Below, in pieces: positions 16,764 to 25,540 of a DNA stretch of 64,000 bases. Source of the DNA: Kitasatospora setae KM-6054. GTDB taxonomy: Bacteria > Actinomycetota > Actinomycetes > Streptomycetales > Streptomycetaceae. The DNA is taken from assembly GCF_000269985.1 (NCBI RefSeq), contig NC_016109.1:2480001-2544000 (forward strand), read 5' to 3'. A program made the position numbers and the translations under genes. The notes under the pieces were generated by a model. That model was not told the DNA's origin. It made no database searches and saw only the letters and a program-made list of their open reading frames with translations. Within the stretch, counting starts at the first letter, position 1. Each line of letters opens with the position of its first letter.

Positions 16764-17237
16764 TCAGGCGGTGGCGCTGGGGACCTCGAGCGGGTCGCGG
16801 GTGGCGGTCTTCTTCGCCTCCTGGAGCCGCTCGCCGAGCTCGACCAGGCGGTTGCGGCCCATGGCCTTGCGGACCTCGGGGAACCACTCCTTCTCCTCCT
16901 CCTCGACGTGGTGGCGCACGTTCTCGATCAGCACCGTCATCTTCGCGTCGAACCGCTCGTCCTCCGGGTCCAGGCCGGCCAGCTCGGCGAGCATCCACAC
17001 CACCACGTGGTGCTCCTCGACGCTCTCCAGCACGTGGTCCTTCGTGTCGGGGGCGGCCTCGCGGGCGGCCGGGTAGAACACCTGCTCCTCGATCACGGCG
17101 TGGACGGTCAGCTCCTCGATCACCTGGTCGGCGATCCGGCGCTTCTCCGCGTACGCCTCCTCGCCGGCCTTCTCGAACTCCTTGAACAGCTTCTCCACCG
17201 TCTTGTGGTCGTCCTTGAGCAGCACGATCGCGTCCAC
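16764..17237 (-). CDS. Hemerythrin-domain protein
   Basis: 157 aa from GTG 17237. Iron-ligand motifs are in order: LLKDDHKTVEKLF, HAVIEEQVFYPAA, SVEEHHVVVWMLAEL and NVRHHVEEEEKEWFP. These give the His-HxxxE-HxxxH-HxxxxE set of bacterial hemerythrin-like proteins, which bind a di-iron centre and O2 or NO. Cytosolic. Full length with no fused domain. Likely part of a redox or stress response; it shares orientation with the SRPBCC and SpoIIE-type genes but is separated by gaps of about 100 bp. Confidence 0.9.
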   Translation of the reverse strand: MDAIVLLKDDHKTVEKLFKEFEKAGEEAYAEKRRIADQVIEELTVHAVIEEQVFYPAAREAAPDTKDHVLESVEEHHVVVWMLAELAGLDPEDERFDAKMTVLIENVRHHVEEEEKEWFPEVRKAMGRNRLVELGERLQEAKKTATRDPLEVPSATA

Positions 17238-17385
17238 GCCGGGTTCCTCCTGTTTCGCACACGTTCGGGACGCACCCTCGGCTACCCCGGCCGGCGCACC
17301 TCACTCCGCGCCGCGGCCGGGCGACCACCCGCGTACCCCGGCAGGCTCACCGGGGCGGAGGTGCCCGGCGGCACCGAGTACGGCG

Positions 17386-19020
17386 TCAGCGGGCGATGTG
17401 CAGGGCGCAGATGTCGTCGCGGCGCTCGTACGGCCCCACGAGCGCCCGCACGAGCGGGCCCACGCAGCGCGGGCCGGCCAGGTGGGACTCGGCCGTGCGG
17501 GCCAGACGGGCCAAGCCCTTGTCGAGGGGCTCGCCCGGGAGCTCCACGAGACCGTCCGTGTACAGGAGCAGGTGGTCGCCGGGCAGCAGGTCCAGGGTGG
17601 CCGCCTCGTAGTGGGCGTGCGTGGCGGCACCCAGCAGCATCCCCGCCGGGGCCTCCAGGAGACGGGCCTTCCCGCCGCGCACCAGCAGCGGGGGCAGGTG
17701 ACCGGCCCGCACCCAGGTCAGCCGGGACGCCGCCGGGTCGTAGCAGGCCATGATCATGGTGGCGGTGTCGACGCCGTGGTCAGGCGTGTGCAGCAGCAAG
17801 GCGTTCAGGCGGGTCAGGACGGCGGGCAGCGGTGTGCCCGTGATGGCCATGCCCTTGGCCGTGAATCGCAGCAGAGCCATGGTGGCGACCGCGTCGAGTC
17901 CGTGGCCGGCGACGTCACCGACGACGAACAGCGCGTCACCGTCCGGCAGTTCGATGACGCTGTACCAGTCGCCACCGAGGTTGAGGCCCTCCTGGAGGGG
18001 CTGGTAGGCGACGTCGACGGTCAGGCCCGCGAGGTGCCGGGTCTGGTGGGACACCGGAAGGAGGGTCTCCTGGAGACGGGCGGCGAGCCGGCGTTCGGCC
18101 GTCAGTTGGCTCTGCTGCGCGAGCACGGCCTGCTGGTGGTCGAGGAGTTGCCGCTCGGCCCGTTTCGCGCCGGTGCGGTCCTGGAAGAAGCCGTGGACCT
18201 CCACCGGGTCGCCGTGCACGTCGGGTTCGGCCTCCGCGACGATCCGCACGTGTCGCACCTCTCCGCGCGGGGTGGCGATCCGGAAGGTGTGGTCGATCGG
18301 CTCGCCGTCGCCCAGCAGTCGCCGGACCGCGGCACCCAGGGCGGGCAGGTCCTCGGCGGGCACGTGGGTGGGCAGCTCCTCCAGGCCCATGGGGCCCAGG
18401 GCCGGATCACGGTCGAAGACCGTGTAGACCTCGTCGGACCAGGTGATGACGTCGCGGGCCAGGTCCCAGTCGGCCCAGCCCATCCGGGCCAGGCGCTGCA
18501 TGTCCGCCAGGCGGCGCTGCCGGCGCTCGCCGGTGTCCAGGCGGGTCCACGAAACGATCAGACCGCCCTGGCACGGCACGGCCCGCACCCGGTAGCGGGA
18601 GCGACGCGGGATACCGGCCGCGACCTCCTCGTACTCCAGCTCCCCCTCGTGGACCTCGCCGGTCCGCAGGGCCTTCAGATAGCCCTGCCAGAGGTCGGTG
18701 CCCGCCGCCCCGGGGTAGGTCCGGAGCACCTGGAGCCCGAGCAGTCCGCGGCCCCGCCGTCCGCCGATGTCCACTGCCCCGGGCGACGCCGCCGCGAAGC
18801 GAAGGTCCCGGATCTCACCGTCCGGGCCGAGAACCGGCTGCAGGAAGGTCACCGACCCGGGTACACCGGCCAGCACGTCTTGGACCACGGATCCCGCCGA
18901 ACCGGTGCCGGCACCGGCCACGGGCGGTTGCCGGCGTGCCAGGTACCGGCGCGAGGAGAAGACGTCCTCGTCACCGCTCCCCCCGGGCCGCGAAGTCTCG
19001 TGCTCGGCATGGACGTCCAT
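17386..19020 (-). CDS. PAS-domain SpoIIE-type PP2C phosphatase
   Basis: 544 aa from ATG 19020. Two PAS-like regions lie at about 40-160 (DVLAGVPGSVTFLQPVLGPDGE) and 190-300 (ARMGWADWDLARDVITWSDEV to GFFQDRTGAKRAE). A coiled linker follows (LLDHQQAVLAQQSQLTAER). The C-terminal PP2C-SpoIIE domain has LQETLLPVSHQ, LGGDWYSVIELPDG, VGDVAGHGLDA and LLLYTDGLVE, keeping the metal-binding Asp residues. Such proteins dephosphorylate anti-anti-sigma factors in partner-switching pathways. No kinase domain is present. Substrate unknown. Confidence 0.9.
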   Translation of the reverse strand: MDVHAEHETSRPGGSGDEDVFSSRRYLARRQPPVAGAGTGSAGSVVQDVLAGVPGSVTFLQPVLGPDGEIRDLRFAAASPGAVDIGGRRGRGLLGLQVLRTYPGAAGTDLWQGYLKALRTGEVHEGELEYEEVAAGIPRRSRYRVRAVPCQGGLIVSWTRLDTGERRQRRLADMQRLARMGWADWDLARDVITWSDEVYTVFDRDPALGPMGLEELPTHVPAEDLPALGAAVRRLLGDGEPIDHTFRIATPRGEVRHVRIVAEAEPDVHGDPVEVHGFFQDRTGAKRAERQLLDHQQAVLAQQSQLTAERRLAARLQETLLPVSHQTRHLAGLTVDVAYQPLQEGLNLGGDWYSVIELPDGDALFVVGDVAGHGLDAVATMALLRFTAKGMAITGTPLPAVLTRLNALLLHTPDHGVDTATMIMACYDPAASRLTWVRAGHLPPLLVRGGKARLLEAPAGMLLGAATHAHYEAATLDLLPGDHLLLYTDGLVELPGEPLDKGLARLARTAESHLAGPRCVGPLVRALVGPYERRDDICALHIAR

Positions 19021-19069
19021 GGTACGAGCATGACACGAGGCGGGCTCCGCACGGGCCGCGGGTACGACT

Positions 19070-19090
19070 CCCCCCCCCCCCCCCCCCCCC
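19070..19090. repeat. Homopolymer run of 21 C
   Basis: Twenty-one consecutive C residues (21 G on the minus strand) separate the SpoIIE-type gene from an SDR relic. On the minus strand it encodes a run of glycines at the broken end of that relic. A run of this length should be highly slippage-prone or could be an assembly artefact. Confidence 0.9.
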
Positions 19091-19324
19091 GACGACCGCC
19101 GACCGCTCCTCCCACCCGACGACGTTGCCCCACACGTCGACGGGTCCGAGTTCGTCGTCGGCGCGCGGGGCGGCGGCTTCCACCGCTGCCGGGTCGGCGA
19201 CGTCCGCCTCGATGGCGATCGCCTTCGCCGCGCCTGCCCGTTCGGCCTCGCGTGGGGCGCCGTCCAGGCCGATGCCGCCGGTGATCACCACGGTTCGGGC
19301 GGCGCCGGGTCCGTGAAGTGTCAT
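19091..19324 (-). pseudogene. Short-chain dehydrogenase relic
   Basis: From about MTLHGPGAARTVVITGGIG at 19324 the frame shows pieces of an SDR. RTVVITG is the cofactor-binding strand, ADVADPAAVEAAA is the adenine-binding region, and DELGPVDVWGNVVGW stands for the usual DVWVNNA. The segment between VVITG and the following helix is shortened by about 30 residues, and everything past residue 70 is lost at the poly-G run. No catalytic Tyr-x3-Lys. Non-functional. Confidence 0.65.
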
Positions 19325-19444
19325 GAATCGCGGCTGTCCCGGATCAGCCGCCGCAGACGGGGCCGATCGAGCGCGACGGGGATCTCGTACGGGAGGAGCG
19401 GGGGACGTTCACGATCTGGCCGGCCGAGCCCCGGTAACCGGCCC

Positions 19445-19615
19445 TCACGCCGACGGTCTCGGGGCGCCCGCTCCGTTTCCGGGTTCGCCGTCCCGGGGCT
19501 CCTCGTCCTCGTCCGGGGGCGGTGCCCCTTCACCGGTCATCCGGGAGCCGGGGGTCTCACGGCGCACCGGCGGCTCTGCCCGCCGTGCGCGCTCCTTCTC
19601 GTCCTGGCCGCTCAT
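19445..19615 (-). CDS. Very small acidic hypothetical protein
   Basis: A 56-codon ORF from ATG 19615 (MSGQDEKERARRAEPPVRRE) runs to TGA at 19445, with an acidic Pro-rich tail (PPPDEDEEPRDGEPGNGAG). Compositionally biased and disordered. It follows a CsbD-like fragment in the same direction with 15 bp between them. Unrecognised. The 120 bp between it and the SDR relic hold nothing I can support. Confidence 0.35.
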   Translation of the reverse strand: MSGQDEKERARRAEPPVRRETPGSRMTGEGAPPPDEDEEPRDGEPGNGAGAPRPSA

Positions 19616-19630
19616 TCGATGGCACCTTCC

Positions 19631-19696
19631 TCAGTGGTGGATCGCGTCCTTGGCCTGCTCCGCCGCGTCACGGACCTTGTCATCGCCGCTCGTCAC
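19631..19696 (-). pseudogene. CsbD-like stress protein fragment
   Basis: GTG 19696 starts a 21-residue peptide, TSGDDKVRDAAEQAKDAIHH. The pattern DKVRDAAEQAKDA is that of the CsbD family (normally 55-70 aa of repeated K-x2-AAEK helices), so only the last segment appears to be left. Confidence 0.4.
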
Positions 19697-19798
19697 GCCC
19701 ACGCTCCTCGCCGGCGGGCGGCGAGCCGGTCCGCGCCGCGCACTCGCGTCTGCCCCCGCGGCGCGGGCCCAATCCCGCTCCTGCGAACAGCTCGCGCC

Positions 19799-20755
19799 TC
19801 AGCGGCCGAGGGCGGGCAGCACCAGCTCGCGGTAGGCGTCGAAGAAGGCGTCCTGGTCCGGGCCGATCTGCCCGACGTACACCTCGTCGAACCCGGCCCG
19901 CGCGTAGGCCCGCACCGTCTCCACGTGCTCTTCCGCTTCGTCCCCGCAGGTGACCGCGTCGGCGACCATCTCGCGGGTGACCAACGCACTGGCCTGCTCG
20001 AAGTGCGCCGGGGTGGGCAGGAGTTGGGCGAGTTCGCCCGGCAGCAGTTCGGTCGGCCACAGCCGGTGCACCGTGTCGACGGCCTCGTCGCGGTCGCCGC
20101 CCCAGCACACCTTCACTCCGCCCACCACCTTCTTGCCCGCTCCCCCGCCCTCGCGGAAGGCGCCCACCAGGTCGGCGTCGGGTGTCATGGTGACGAAGCC
20201 GTCCCCGATCCGGCCGGCCAGGTGGGCGGCCTTCGGACCGAACCCCGACACCAGGACCGGCAGCGGGCCCTCGGGGGCGGTGTACAGGCGGGCGTTGTCC
20301 ACCGTGTAGTGCCGACCGCGACGGCTGACCGACTCGCCGGCGAACAGCTCGCGCATCACCTCCACCGCTTCCTCCAGCATGTCGGCGCGCTCGTCGAAGG
20401 AGGGCCACCGGTCACCGTGGACGTGCTCGTTGAGCGCCTCACCGGTGCCCACCCCCAGCGCGAAGCGCCCGCCGAGCAGGACGCTGGAGGTCGCGGCGGC
20501 CTGCGCGGTCACCGCCGGGTGCAGCCGCACCGTCGGGCAGGTCACCAGCGTGGTGACCGGCAGGCCCACCACCTGCGACAGGGCGCCGATCATCGACCAG
20601 ACGAACGCGCTGTTGCCCTGGGCGTCGTTCCAGGGGTGGAAGTGGTCGGAGATCGCCAGCCGGGTGAACCCGGCCTGCTGGGCCCGCCGGGCCTGCTCGA
20701 TCAGTTCCGCCGGGGTGAACTCCTCGCACGACAGGAAGTACCCGTACTCGGTCAT
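19799..20755 (-). CDS. LLM-class F420-dependent oxidoreductase
   Basis: 318 aa from ATG 20755 (MTEYGYFLSCEEFTPAELIE). Motifs LAISDHFHPW, GRFALGVGTGEALNEHVHGD, RGRHYTVDNARLY and PLPVLVSGFGPKAA are those of luciferase-like monooxygenase-fold, F420-dependent proteins of the glucose-6-phosphate dehydrogenase-like (TIGR03557) group. The C-terminus (FDEVYVGQIGPDQDAFF) is complete. Cytosolic. Substrate unknown. It stands intact between two decayed genes. Confidence 0.88.
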   Translation of the reverse strand: MTEYGYFLSCEEFTPAELIEQARRAQQAGFTRLAISDHFHPWNDAQGNSAFVWSMIGALSQVVGLPVTTLVTCPTVRLHPAVTAQAAATSSVLLGGRFALGVGTGEALNEHVHGDRWPSFDERADMLEEAVEVMRELFAGESVSRRGRHYTVDNARLYTAPEGPLPVLVSGFGPKAAHLAGRIGDGFVTMTPDADLVGAFREGGGAGKKVVGGVKVCWGGDRDEAVDTVHRLWPTELLPGELAQLLPTPAHFEQASALVTREMVADAVTCGDEAEEHVETVRAYARAGFDEVYVGQIGPDQDAFFDAYRELVLPALGR

Positions 20756-20959
20756 CGGTTCCCGCTCCTCTCCGGTGGGGTCCCCCCTCCATGAGCGGGT
20801 GCCCCGATGGCGCGCGACTATCACGCCCGAGCGGCCCCGGTTCGATGGGACGGGGCCGGGCGGGCAGGCGCTCGAATGATCGAGGAGGTGCTGGACATGG
20901 TCAGGATCAAGGTGGTCGAGCGCCCCTCCCCGCAGCGCCCGCAGCCTCCGCTGGATCTG

Positions 20960-21902
20960 CGGACCCCTTCGGGCCGTCCGATGCCGTACTGGGCCGCGGC
21001 GCGGGGCACGGTGTCGGCCGGGGTCCCGGTACCGCTCGGCGACGTCGGCGCGGAGCGCCGGTCCCAGCCCGGGCCGGCCGTCGGCTCCGGGGTTCAGGAG
21101 GCCGTCGTCGGGGTGCGGAGCGCCGTCGAAGAGCAGGTCCTCGATGCGGGCGTGGTCGTGGAACCACTCCAGGTGGCGCAGGTCGGGGATCGACGCGGCC
21201 GGGTGGGCGTGAACGCGTGGGGCGCAGTGCCCGGACGGCTGCAGGCCGTGGGCTTGGGCGAGGGCGGCGTTCGCCGCCGGGGCGAGGCCCGGCACGGCCC
21301 GGGTGAGGCGGGCCCGCAGCGGGAGCCAGCCCATGGCGTAGTGCGCACGAGGGCGCAGGTGGCTGTCGACGGGGTTCGGGCGGACGGCCTTGCCGGGGTT
21401 CATCCGGTTGCCGGGGTCGAACAGCGCCTTGAGCCCGGCCATGGCCTCGATGAGCCGCGGGGTGAACATCCGGGGCAGGAGCTCGCCGCGGGCCTGCCCG
21501 TCGCCGTGCTCACCGGACAGGGAGCCGCCGCAGGAGGCGACGAGGTCGGCGGCGTCGAAGAGGAAGTTCCCGAACGCCTCGACGCCCTTGCCCTCGCGCA
21601 GCTCGAACGGGATGCGGGTGTGCACGCAGCCTTGCCCGAAGTGCCCGTAGAGGGAGGTCTGCTGGTAGCCGTAGCGGTCGAAGAGCCGTTCCAGGTCGCG
21701 CAGGTAGGCGCCCAGCTTCTGCCGCGCGACGGCCGAGTCCTCCCGGCCTTCCCAGGTCTCGGAGCCGTCCGGCGGGCGGGCCGTCACCCCGAGCCCGGCC
21801 TCGCGGGCCTTGAGCAACTCCCGCTCGCGGGCCGGCTCGTCCGGGAGCGCCGCCGACGGGTCGTCCTCACCGCGGCCGATCGCGCGGGCCTTCGCGGCGG
21901 CG
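20960..21902 (-). pseudogene. FAD-linked oxidase/Fe-S protein, truncated and internally deleted
   Basis: The frame holds LGAYLRDLERLFDRYGY, SLYGHFGQGCVHTRIPFELR, CGGSLSGEHGDGQARGELLPRMF and ALFDPGNRMNPGKAV. These form the C-terminal half of GlcD-type FAD oxidases fused to a Fe-S domain. It then jumps to GWLPLRARLTRAVPGLAPAAN, which in complete proteins lies after the Cys-rich Fe-S segment, so that segment is missing. The N-terminal FAD-binding half is absent upstream of 21902. Non-functional relic. Confidence 0.65.
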
Positions 21903-21904
21903 GG

Positions 21905-22114
21905 TCACGGCGAGTCGGGGTGGCGGCGGGGGTCGAGGGCGTCGCGCAGGGCGTGCAGGTCGGTGACGGTGACCTGTTCGGCGAAGCGGGCCAGCAGGCG
22001 GCGCAGGCTCCGCTCGTCGCGGTCGCGGACGGCTTCGGCGAGGGCGGCCACCAGGGAGGTCCGCCCGTGCGGGTCGGGGGCGCCCTCTCGGCCTGTGGTG
22101 TTCGGCTCTTCCAC
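21905..22114 (-). CDS. Small hypothetical protein
   Basis: 69 aa from ATG 22114 with an acceptable GGAGGGG upstream on the coding strand. Mostly one long amphipathic helix (LVAALAEAVRDRDERSLRRLLARF) and the ending VTVTDLHALRDALDPRR. Not recognised. Its stop lies next to the truncated FAD oxidase relic. It could be a short regulator or another fragment. Confidence 0.45.
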   Translation of the reverse strand: MEEPNTTGREGAPDPHGRTSLVAALAEAVRDRDERSLRRLLARFAEQVTVTDLHALRDALDPRRHPDSP

Positions 22115-22774
22115 CGGTGCCCCTCCTGTCCGTGCTGCCGCTCGTGGCCCTGGCCGGATTTCCGCGCGCCTCGCCCCGACTCCGCGGAGCGCAGACTACC
22201 TCTGCCTTGGACACCGGAAAATCTATGCCAGCCGGAGTAGACATTGCGATAGCGCGGAGCTAGCGTTTCTCTCGTAAGCGCAGTCAGCTGAAGGCCCGGC
22301 AGACACGAACTGGCGGGAAGAGTTCAGAGAAGTTCGCAGGTCGGCACGGTTGTGGGGTCCTGGAGCCGGAGTGTGCATCGAGGCGACGGGGCCGACGACC
22401 GGGCTGGGCGGCCCGCAGGCATCAGGGGCTGCCGACGAGTGACGGCGGTGGTACGGCACGTGCCGCGGCCGGCAGGACCAGCAGTAGAGGCAAGAATCCG
22501 CGAAGAAGAGGAAGAACGGAGGGACAGAGCGCCATCAGGATCGCCCGGCCCGTGATGCCTTTCACCCGGGCGGACACCGCAGACCCCCTTTGAGCACGAG
22601 GACGGTGGTTTCCGGTCACGCATACGCGATCCCCGCAGGTCCCCTTCACCGGGGCGGCGCGGAACAAGGAAGCCGGCCCAGGCCGGTAGGTGGTGTTGTT
22701 TCCCCTTCGGGGCCCCGGAGCCGTCATGGCGCCGGGGCCCCTCGACGCGTTCCTCGGGAACCAAGAGAGGTGCA
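22115..22774 (+). promoter_or_regulatory. Long non-coding leader/promoter region before the MerR gene
   Basis: 660 bp without a convincing gene. Near 22240-22270 lies an AT-richer block with the imperfect dyad GCGATAGCGCGGAGCTAGCG followed by TTTCTCTCG. Several short purine-rich tracts follow, for example 22490-22530. I cannot assign promoter boxes with certainty. The length suggests a long 5' UTR or a small RNA ahead of the regulator. Confidence 0.4.
22709..22741 (+). terminator. Hairpin 30 bp upstream of the MerR start
   Basis: GGGGCCCCGG (22709-22718) pairs with CCGGGGCCCC (22732-22741), loop 13 nt. The ribosome-binding site AGAGAGG and GTG 22775 follow directly. No U-tract. It may be an attenuator or end a leader RNA. 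Confidence 0.5.
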
Positions 22775-23134
22775 GTGACTACGACGACCGACAAGCCCCC
22801 CACCCCGGACCCCGTCAGCTCGTTCGACGACGACGACTATCCCGCCTACACCATGGGCCGCGCCGCCGCGATGACCGGCACCACCGCCGGCTTCCTGCGC
22901 GCACTCGGCGACCAGGGCCTGATCACCCCGCTGCGCTCCGAGGGCGGCCACCGCCGCTACTCCCGCTACCAGTTGCGCATCGCGATGCGCGCCCGCGACC
23001 TCGTCGACCAGGGCACCGCCATCGACGCGGCCTGCCGGATCATCATCCTGGAGGACCAGCTCGAAGAAGCCCTGCGCGTCAACGAGCAGCTGCGCGACCG
23101 CCGGGCCGGCTCGGACCCCGCGGCCGACACCTGA
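22775..23134 (+). CDS. MerR-family transcriptional regulator
   Basis: 119 aa from GTG 22775 with AGAGAGG upstream. The DNA-binding helix-turn-helix and wing are YTMGRAAAMTGTTAGFLRAL, GLITPLRSEGGHRRYSRYQL. A dimerisation helix follows (AARDLVDQGTAIDAACRIIILEDQLEEALRVNEQL). There are no effector-binding Cys residues and no C-terminal domain, so it is a short MerR of the type found widely in Streptomyces. Targets unknown; the long leader suggests layered control. It is convergent with the MFS gene. Confidence 0.88.
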   Translation: MTTTTDKPPTPDPVSSFDDDDYPAYTMGRAAAMTGTTAGFLRALGDQGLITPLRSEGGHRRYSRYQLRIAMRARDLVDQGTAIDAACRIIILEDQLEEALRVNEQLRDRRAGSDPAADT

Positions 23135-23151
23135 CCCGTGGCACCCCGGCA

Positions 23152-23174
23152 CCCCGGCCGCCCGGCGGCCGGGG
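23152..23174. terminator. Bidirectional terminator between MerR and MFS genes
   Basis: CCCCGGCCG (23152-23160) pairs with CGGCCGGGG (23166-23174), loop 5. It sits exactly between two convergent stops (23134 and 23175). Confidence 0.75.
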
Positions 23175-24464
23175 TCAGGCGTCGGCGGGCTCGGGCGCCG
23201 GGGCCGCGGCGGGTCGCGGACGGTCGGCGCGGGGGAGCGTGCGGACGGCCCGGACCAGCAGCAGCACGACGAAGGAGGCGGTGGCCACCACGGCCGACGC
23301 GGTCTGCGCGGTGCGGGCGCCGAGCAGTTCGCTGACCGGGCCGGCCAGCGCCTGGCCGGCCGGGAAGGCGATCAGCGAGCCGGCCACGTCGTAGGCGTAC
23401 ACCCGGTTGAGGACCTCGCCGGGCACGTGCGACTGGACGCTGGTGGCCCACATGACGCTCCAGAACGCCCAGGCCGCGCCGCCGGCGGCGAAGCAGGCGG
23501 CCCGGCCCCAGAGCGGCAGCGCCAGGGCGTTCGACAGCGGCATCAGTGCCCAGACCAGCATCGCCGTCGCGCCGGCCGCCAGCGGGCGGGCCGGGCGCAG
23601 CCTGACGCCGAGCAGACCTCCGAGGACGTTGCCCGCGCCGAACGCGGTCCACACCGCGCCGAGGCCGGCCGCACCGTACGCGCCGGTCACCAGCACGGTG
23701 GTGACCGGGCGGATCGGGCCGAAGGCGACGAGGCCGTTGACCACCCAGACCACGATCACCGCCCACAGCCAGGTGCGGGACCGGAACTCGTGCCAGCCTT
23801 CCACCAGGTTGCGCCAGGTCGACGCCTTGCGGGCCGGCCGGGGCACCGGCGCCAGCCGCAGCATCAGCAGGCACAGGCCGCTGACCGCGAAGGTCCCGGC
23901 GTCCAGGGCCAGGACGGTGGCCACGTCGCCGACGGCCAGCAGCAGCGCGGCCAGGGTCGGGCCCCCCATGGTGGCGATCGCCTCGGCGATCCGGAGCGTG
24001 GCGTTGGCCCGCTGGAGGTCGACGGCCACCTGCGGCACCACGCTGGCGACACCGGGCTGGAACGCGGCGGTCGCGGTGCCGCTGAGCGCGGCCAGGCCCA
24101 TCAGCAGCCACAGCGGGGGGTGGCCGACGGCGAACGAGGCGGCGGCGCAGCCCTGGACCAGCAGCCGGAGCGCGTCGGCGCCGATCATCATCCGGCGGGG
24201 GGTGAAGCGGTCGGCGAGCACGCCGCCGAAGAGCACGAACACCGCCAGCGGGAGCATCTGGGAGGCGAGGACGTAGCCGACTCCGGAGGCGCCGTAGCCG
24301 AGCGAGACCACGCCGTACATCAGGGCGACCGGCAGCATCGCGTCGCCGAGCAGCGAGACGAGCCGGGCGGTGAAGTAGTAGCGGAAGTCCCGGGTCCACA
24401 GCGGGACGGCGGGGCGGCCGGCCGGCTCGTCGGCGGTCGCGGGGGTGGGGGTGGGGGTGGCCAT
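23175..24464 (-). CDS. MFS transporter, probable exporter of the cluster product
   Basis: 429 aa from ATG 24464. About twelve hydrophobic segments are present, with the MFS loop motif GGVLADRFTPRRMMIGAD after the second helix. The sequence is of the MFS_3/enterobactin-exporter-like type (DFRYYFTARLVSLLGDAMLP). It lies 50 bp after the LuxR-type regulator on the same strand and is divergent from the biosynthetic operon. That position favours export of, or self-protection against, the product. A second transporter (EamA) ends the operon. Confidence 0.85.
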   Translation of the reverse strand: MATPTPTPATADEPAGRPAVPLWTRDFRYYFTARLVSLLGDAMLPVALMYGVVSLGYGASGVGYVLASQMLPLAVFVLFGGVLADRFTPRRMMIGADALRLLVQGCAAASFAVGHPPLWLLMGLAALSGTATAAFQPGVASVVPQVAVDLQRANATLRIAEAIATMGGPTLAALLLAVGDVATVLALDAGTFAVSGLCLLMLRLAPVPRPARKASTWRNLVEGWHEFRSRTWLWAVIVVWVVNGLVAFGPIRPVTTVLVTGAYGAAGLGAVWTAFGAGNVLGGLLGVRLRPARPLAAGATAMLVWALMPLSNALALPLWGRAACFAAGGAAWAFWSVMWATSVQSHVPGEVLNRVYAYDVAGSLIAFPAGQALAGPVSELLGARTAQTASAVVATASFVVLLLVRAVRTLPRADRPRPAAAPAPEPADA

Positions 24465-24514
24465 GGGCGGGTCCGTTCGGTCGGTGCCGGGGAAGGGCGG
24501 GGAGGAAGGAGTGG

Positions 24515-25540
24515 TCAGGGGGTGGGGACCAGTCCGAGGCGGACCGCCTCGACGCCGGCCTGGAAGCGGGTGCGGGCGTCGAGGGTGGTGAGCAGTTCGG
24601 AGACGTGCCGGCGGCAGGTGCGCAGCGAGATGGCGAGCTTGCGGGCGATCGCGTCGTCGGAGTGGCCGGCCGACAGCAGTTCGAGGATGGCCGTGCGGAG
24701 GTCGCCCGCGTCGAGCCGGGGCGCCGCCTCGTCGGCGCGTCGGATGAACGCCGCCGCGGTGTCCCACATCCGGTCGTGCAGGGTCCCGAGGAAGGAGGCG
24801 ATCCGGGGGTCGGTGACCACGGTGGCGCACCCCGGGTCGTCGGGTTCGGCGAACAGCACGGCGAGTTCGCGGTCGAAGAGCAGGAGGCGGAGCGGGACGT
24901 CGGCGGTGGTGCGGATCTCGGCGCCGGCCTGGTGCAGGCCGTGCAGCCCGGACCGGGCCGCCGGGCTGGACCGGGCGGCGTGCTGGGTGAGCACCCGGAG
25001 CTCCACGTCGGGGGCGAGGCCGGAGAGCACGGCGTCCTCGGTGTCCGCGAGCAGGTCGCCGGAGTCGGCGGGCGCCGAGTCCGCCGGGCGCAGCACGAGG
25101 AGTTCGCCGCGGCAGGCGTGCGCGGCCTCGCGCAGCCGCTGGACGAGCGAGCCCCGGTCGTCGACCCGGAAGCTGGACCCGGTCGGCGTGTGCCCGTTCA
25201 GGAAGTCGGCGTAGGTGCCGACGTAGCCGCGGATCCGGTCGCCGACGACCGCCATCCGCTGCTGGCGCTCCTGCACCTCCTGCTGCCACGGTTCGATCAG
25301 GTCCGCGGCGGCGGACTGCGGCGACACCGGCACCAGGACGCCGTGCGGGCCGACCGCGCGCAGCAGCCGGAGCTCCAGCAGCACGGCGATCGCCGCCTCG
25401 GCCTCCGCCGCCGACAGGTCGAGCGCCCGGCAGACGGCGTGCGCGTCGCTGCCCTCGTGCACCAGGCAGTGCAGGTAGACCGCGCGTGACAGGTCGTCGG
25501 GCTCTTCCGGTTGCGGTCTCGTCCTGGGTGCTGAGTCCAT
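24515..25540 (-). CDS. LuxR-type HTH regulator of the phosphonate cluster
   Basis: 341 aa from ATG 25540. An N-terminal winged-helix-like part (AVYLHCLVHEGSDAHAVCRAL) precedes a PLD/TrmB-like middle (RELLVLRPADS, VELRVLTQHAAR, DRELAVLFAEPDD). The C-terminal LuxR HTH is ILELLSAGHSDDAIARKLAI and CRRHVSELLTTLDARTRFQAG. There is no receiver domain. This is the common Streptomyces 'helix-turn-helix transcriptional regulator' type that often controls secondary-metabolite genes. It faces the biosynthetic operon across a 228-bp divergent promoter. Confidence 0.8.
   Translation of the reverse strand: MDSAPRTRPQPEEPDDLSRAVYLHCLVHEGSDAHAVCRALDLSAAEAEAAIAVLLELRLLRAVGPHGVLVPVSPQSAAADLIEPWQQEVQERQQRMAVVGDRIRGYVGTYADFLNGHTPTGSSFRVDDRGSLVQRLREAAHACRGELLVLRPADSAPADSGDLLADTEDAVLSGLAPDVELRVLTQHAARSSPAARSGLHGLHQAGAEIRTTADVPLRLLLFDRELAVLFAEPDDPGCATVVTDPRIASFLGTLHDRMWDTAAAFIRRADEAAPRLDAGDLRTAILELLSAGHSDDAIARKLAISLRTCRRHVSELLTTLDARTRFQAGVEAVRLGLVPTP

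Noticed and set aside
24515..25540. Response regulator of a two-component system
   Set aside because: It has a LuxR HTH but no receiver domain and no neighbouring kinase.
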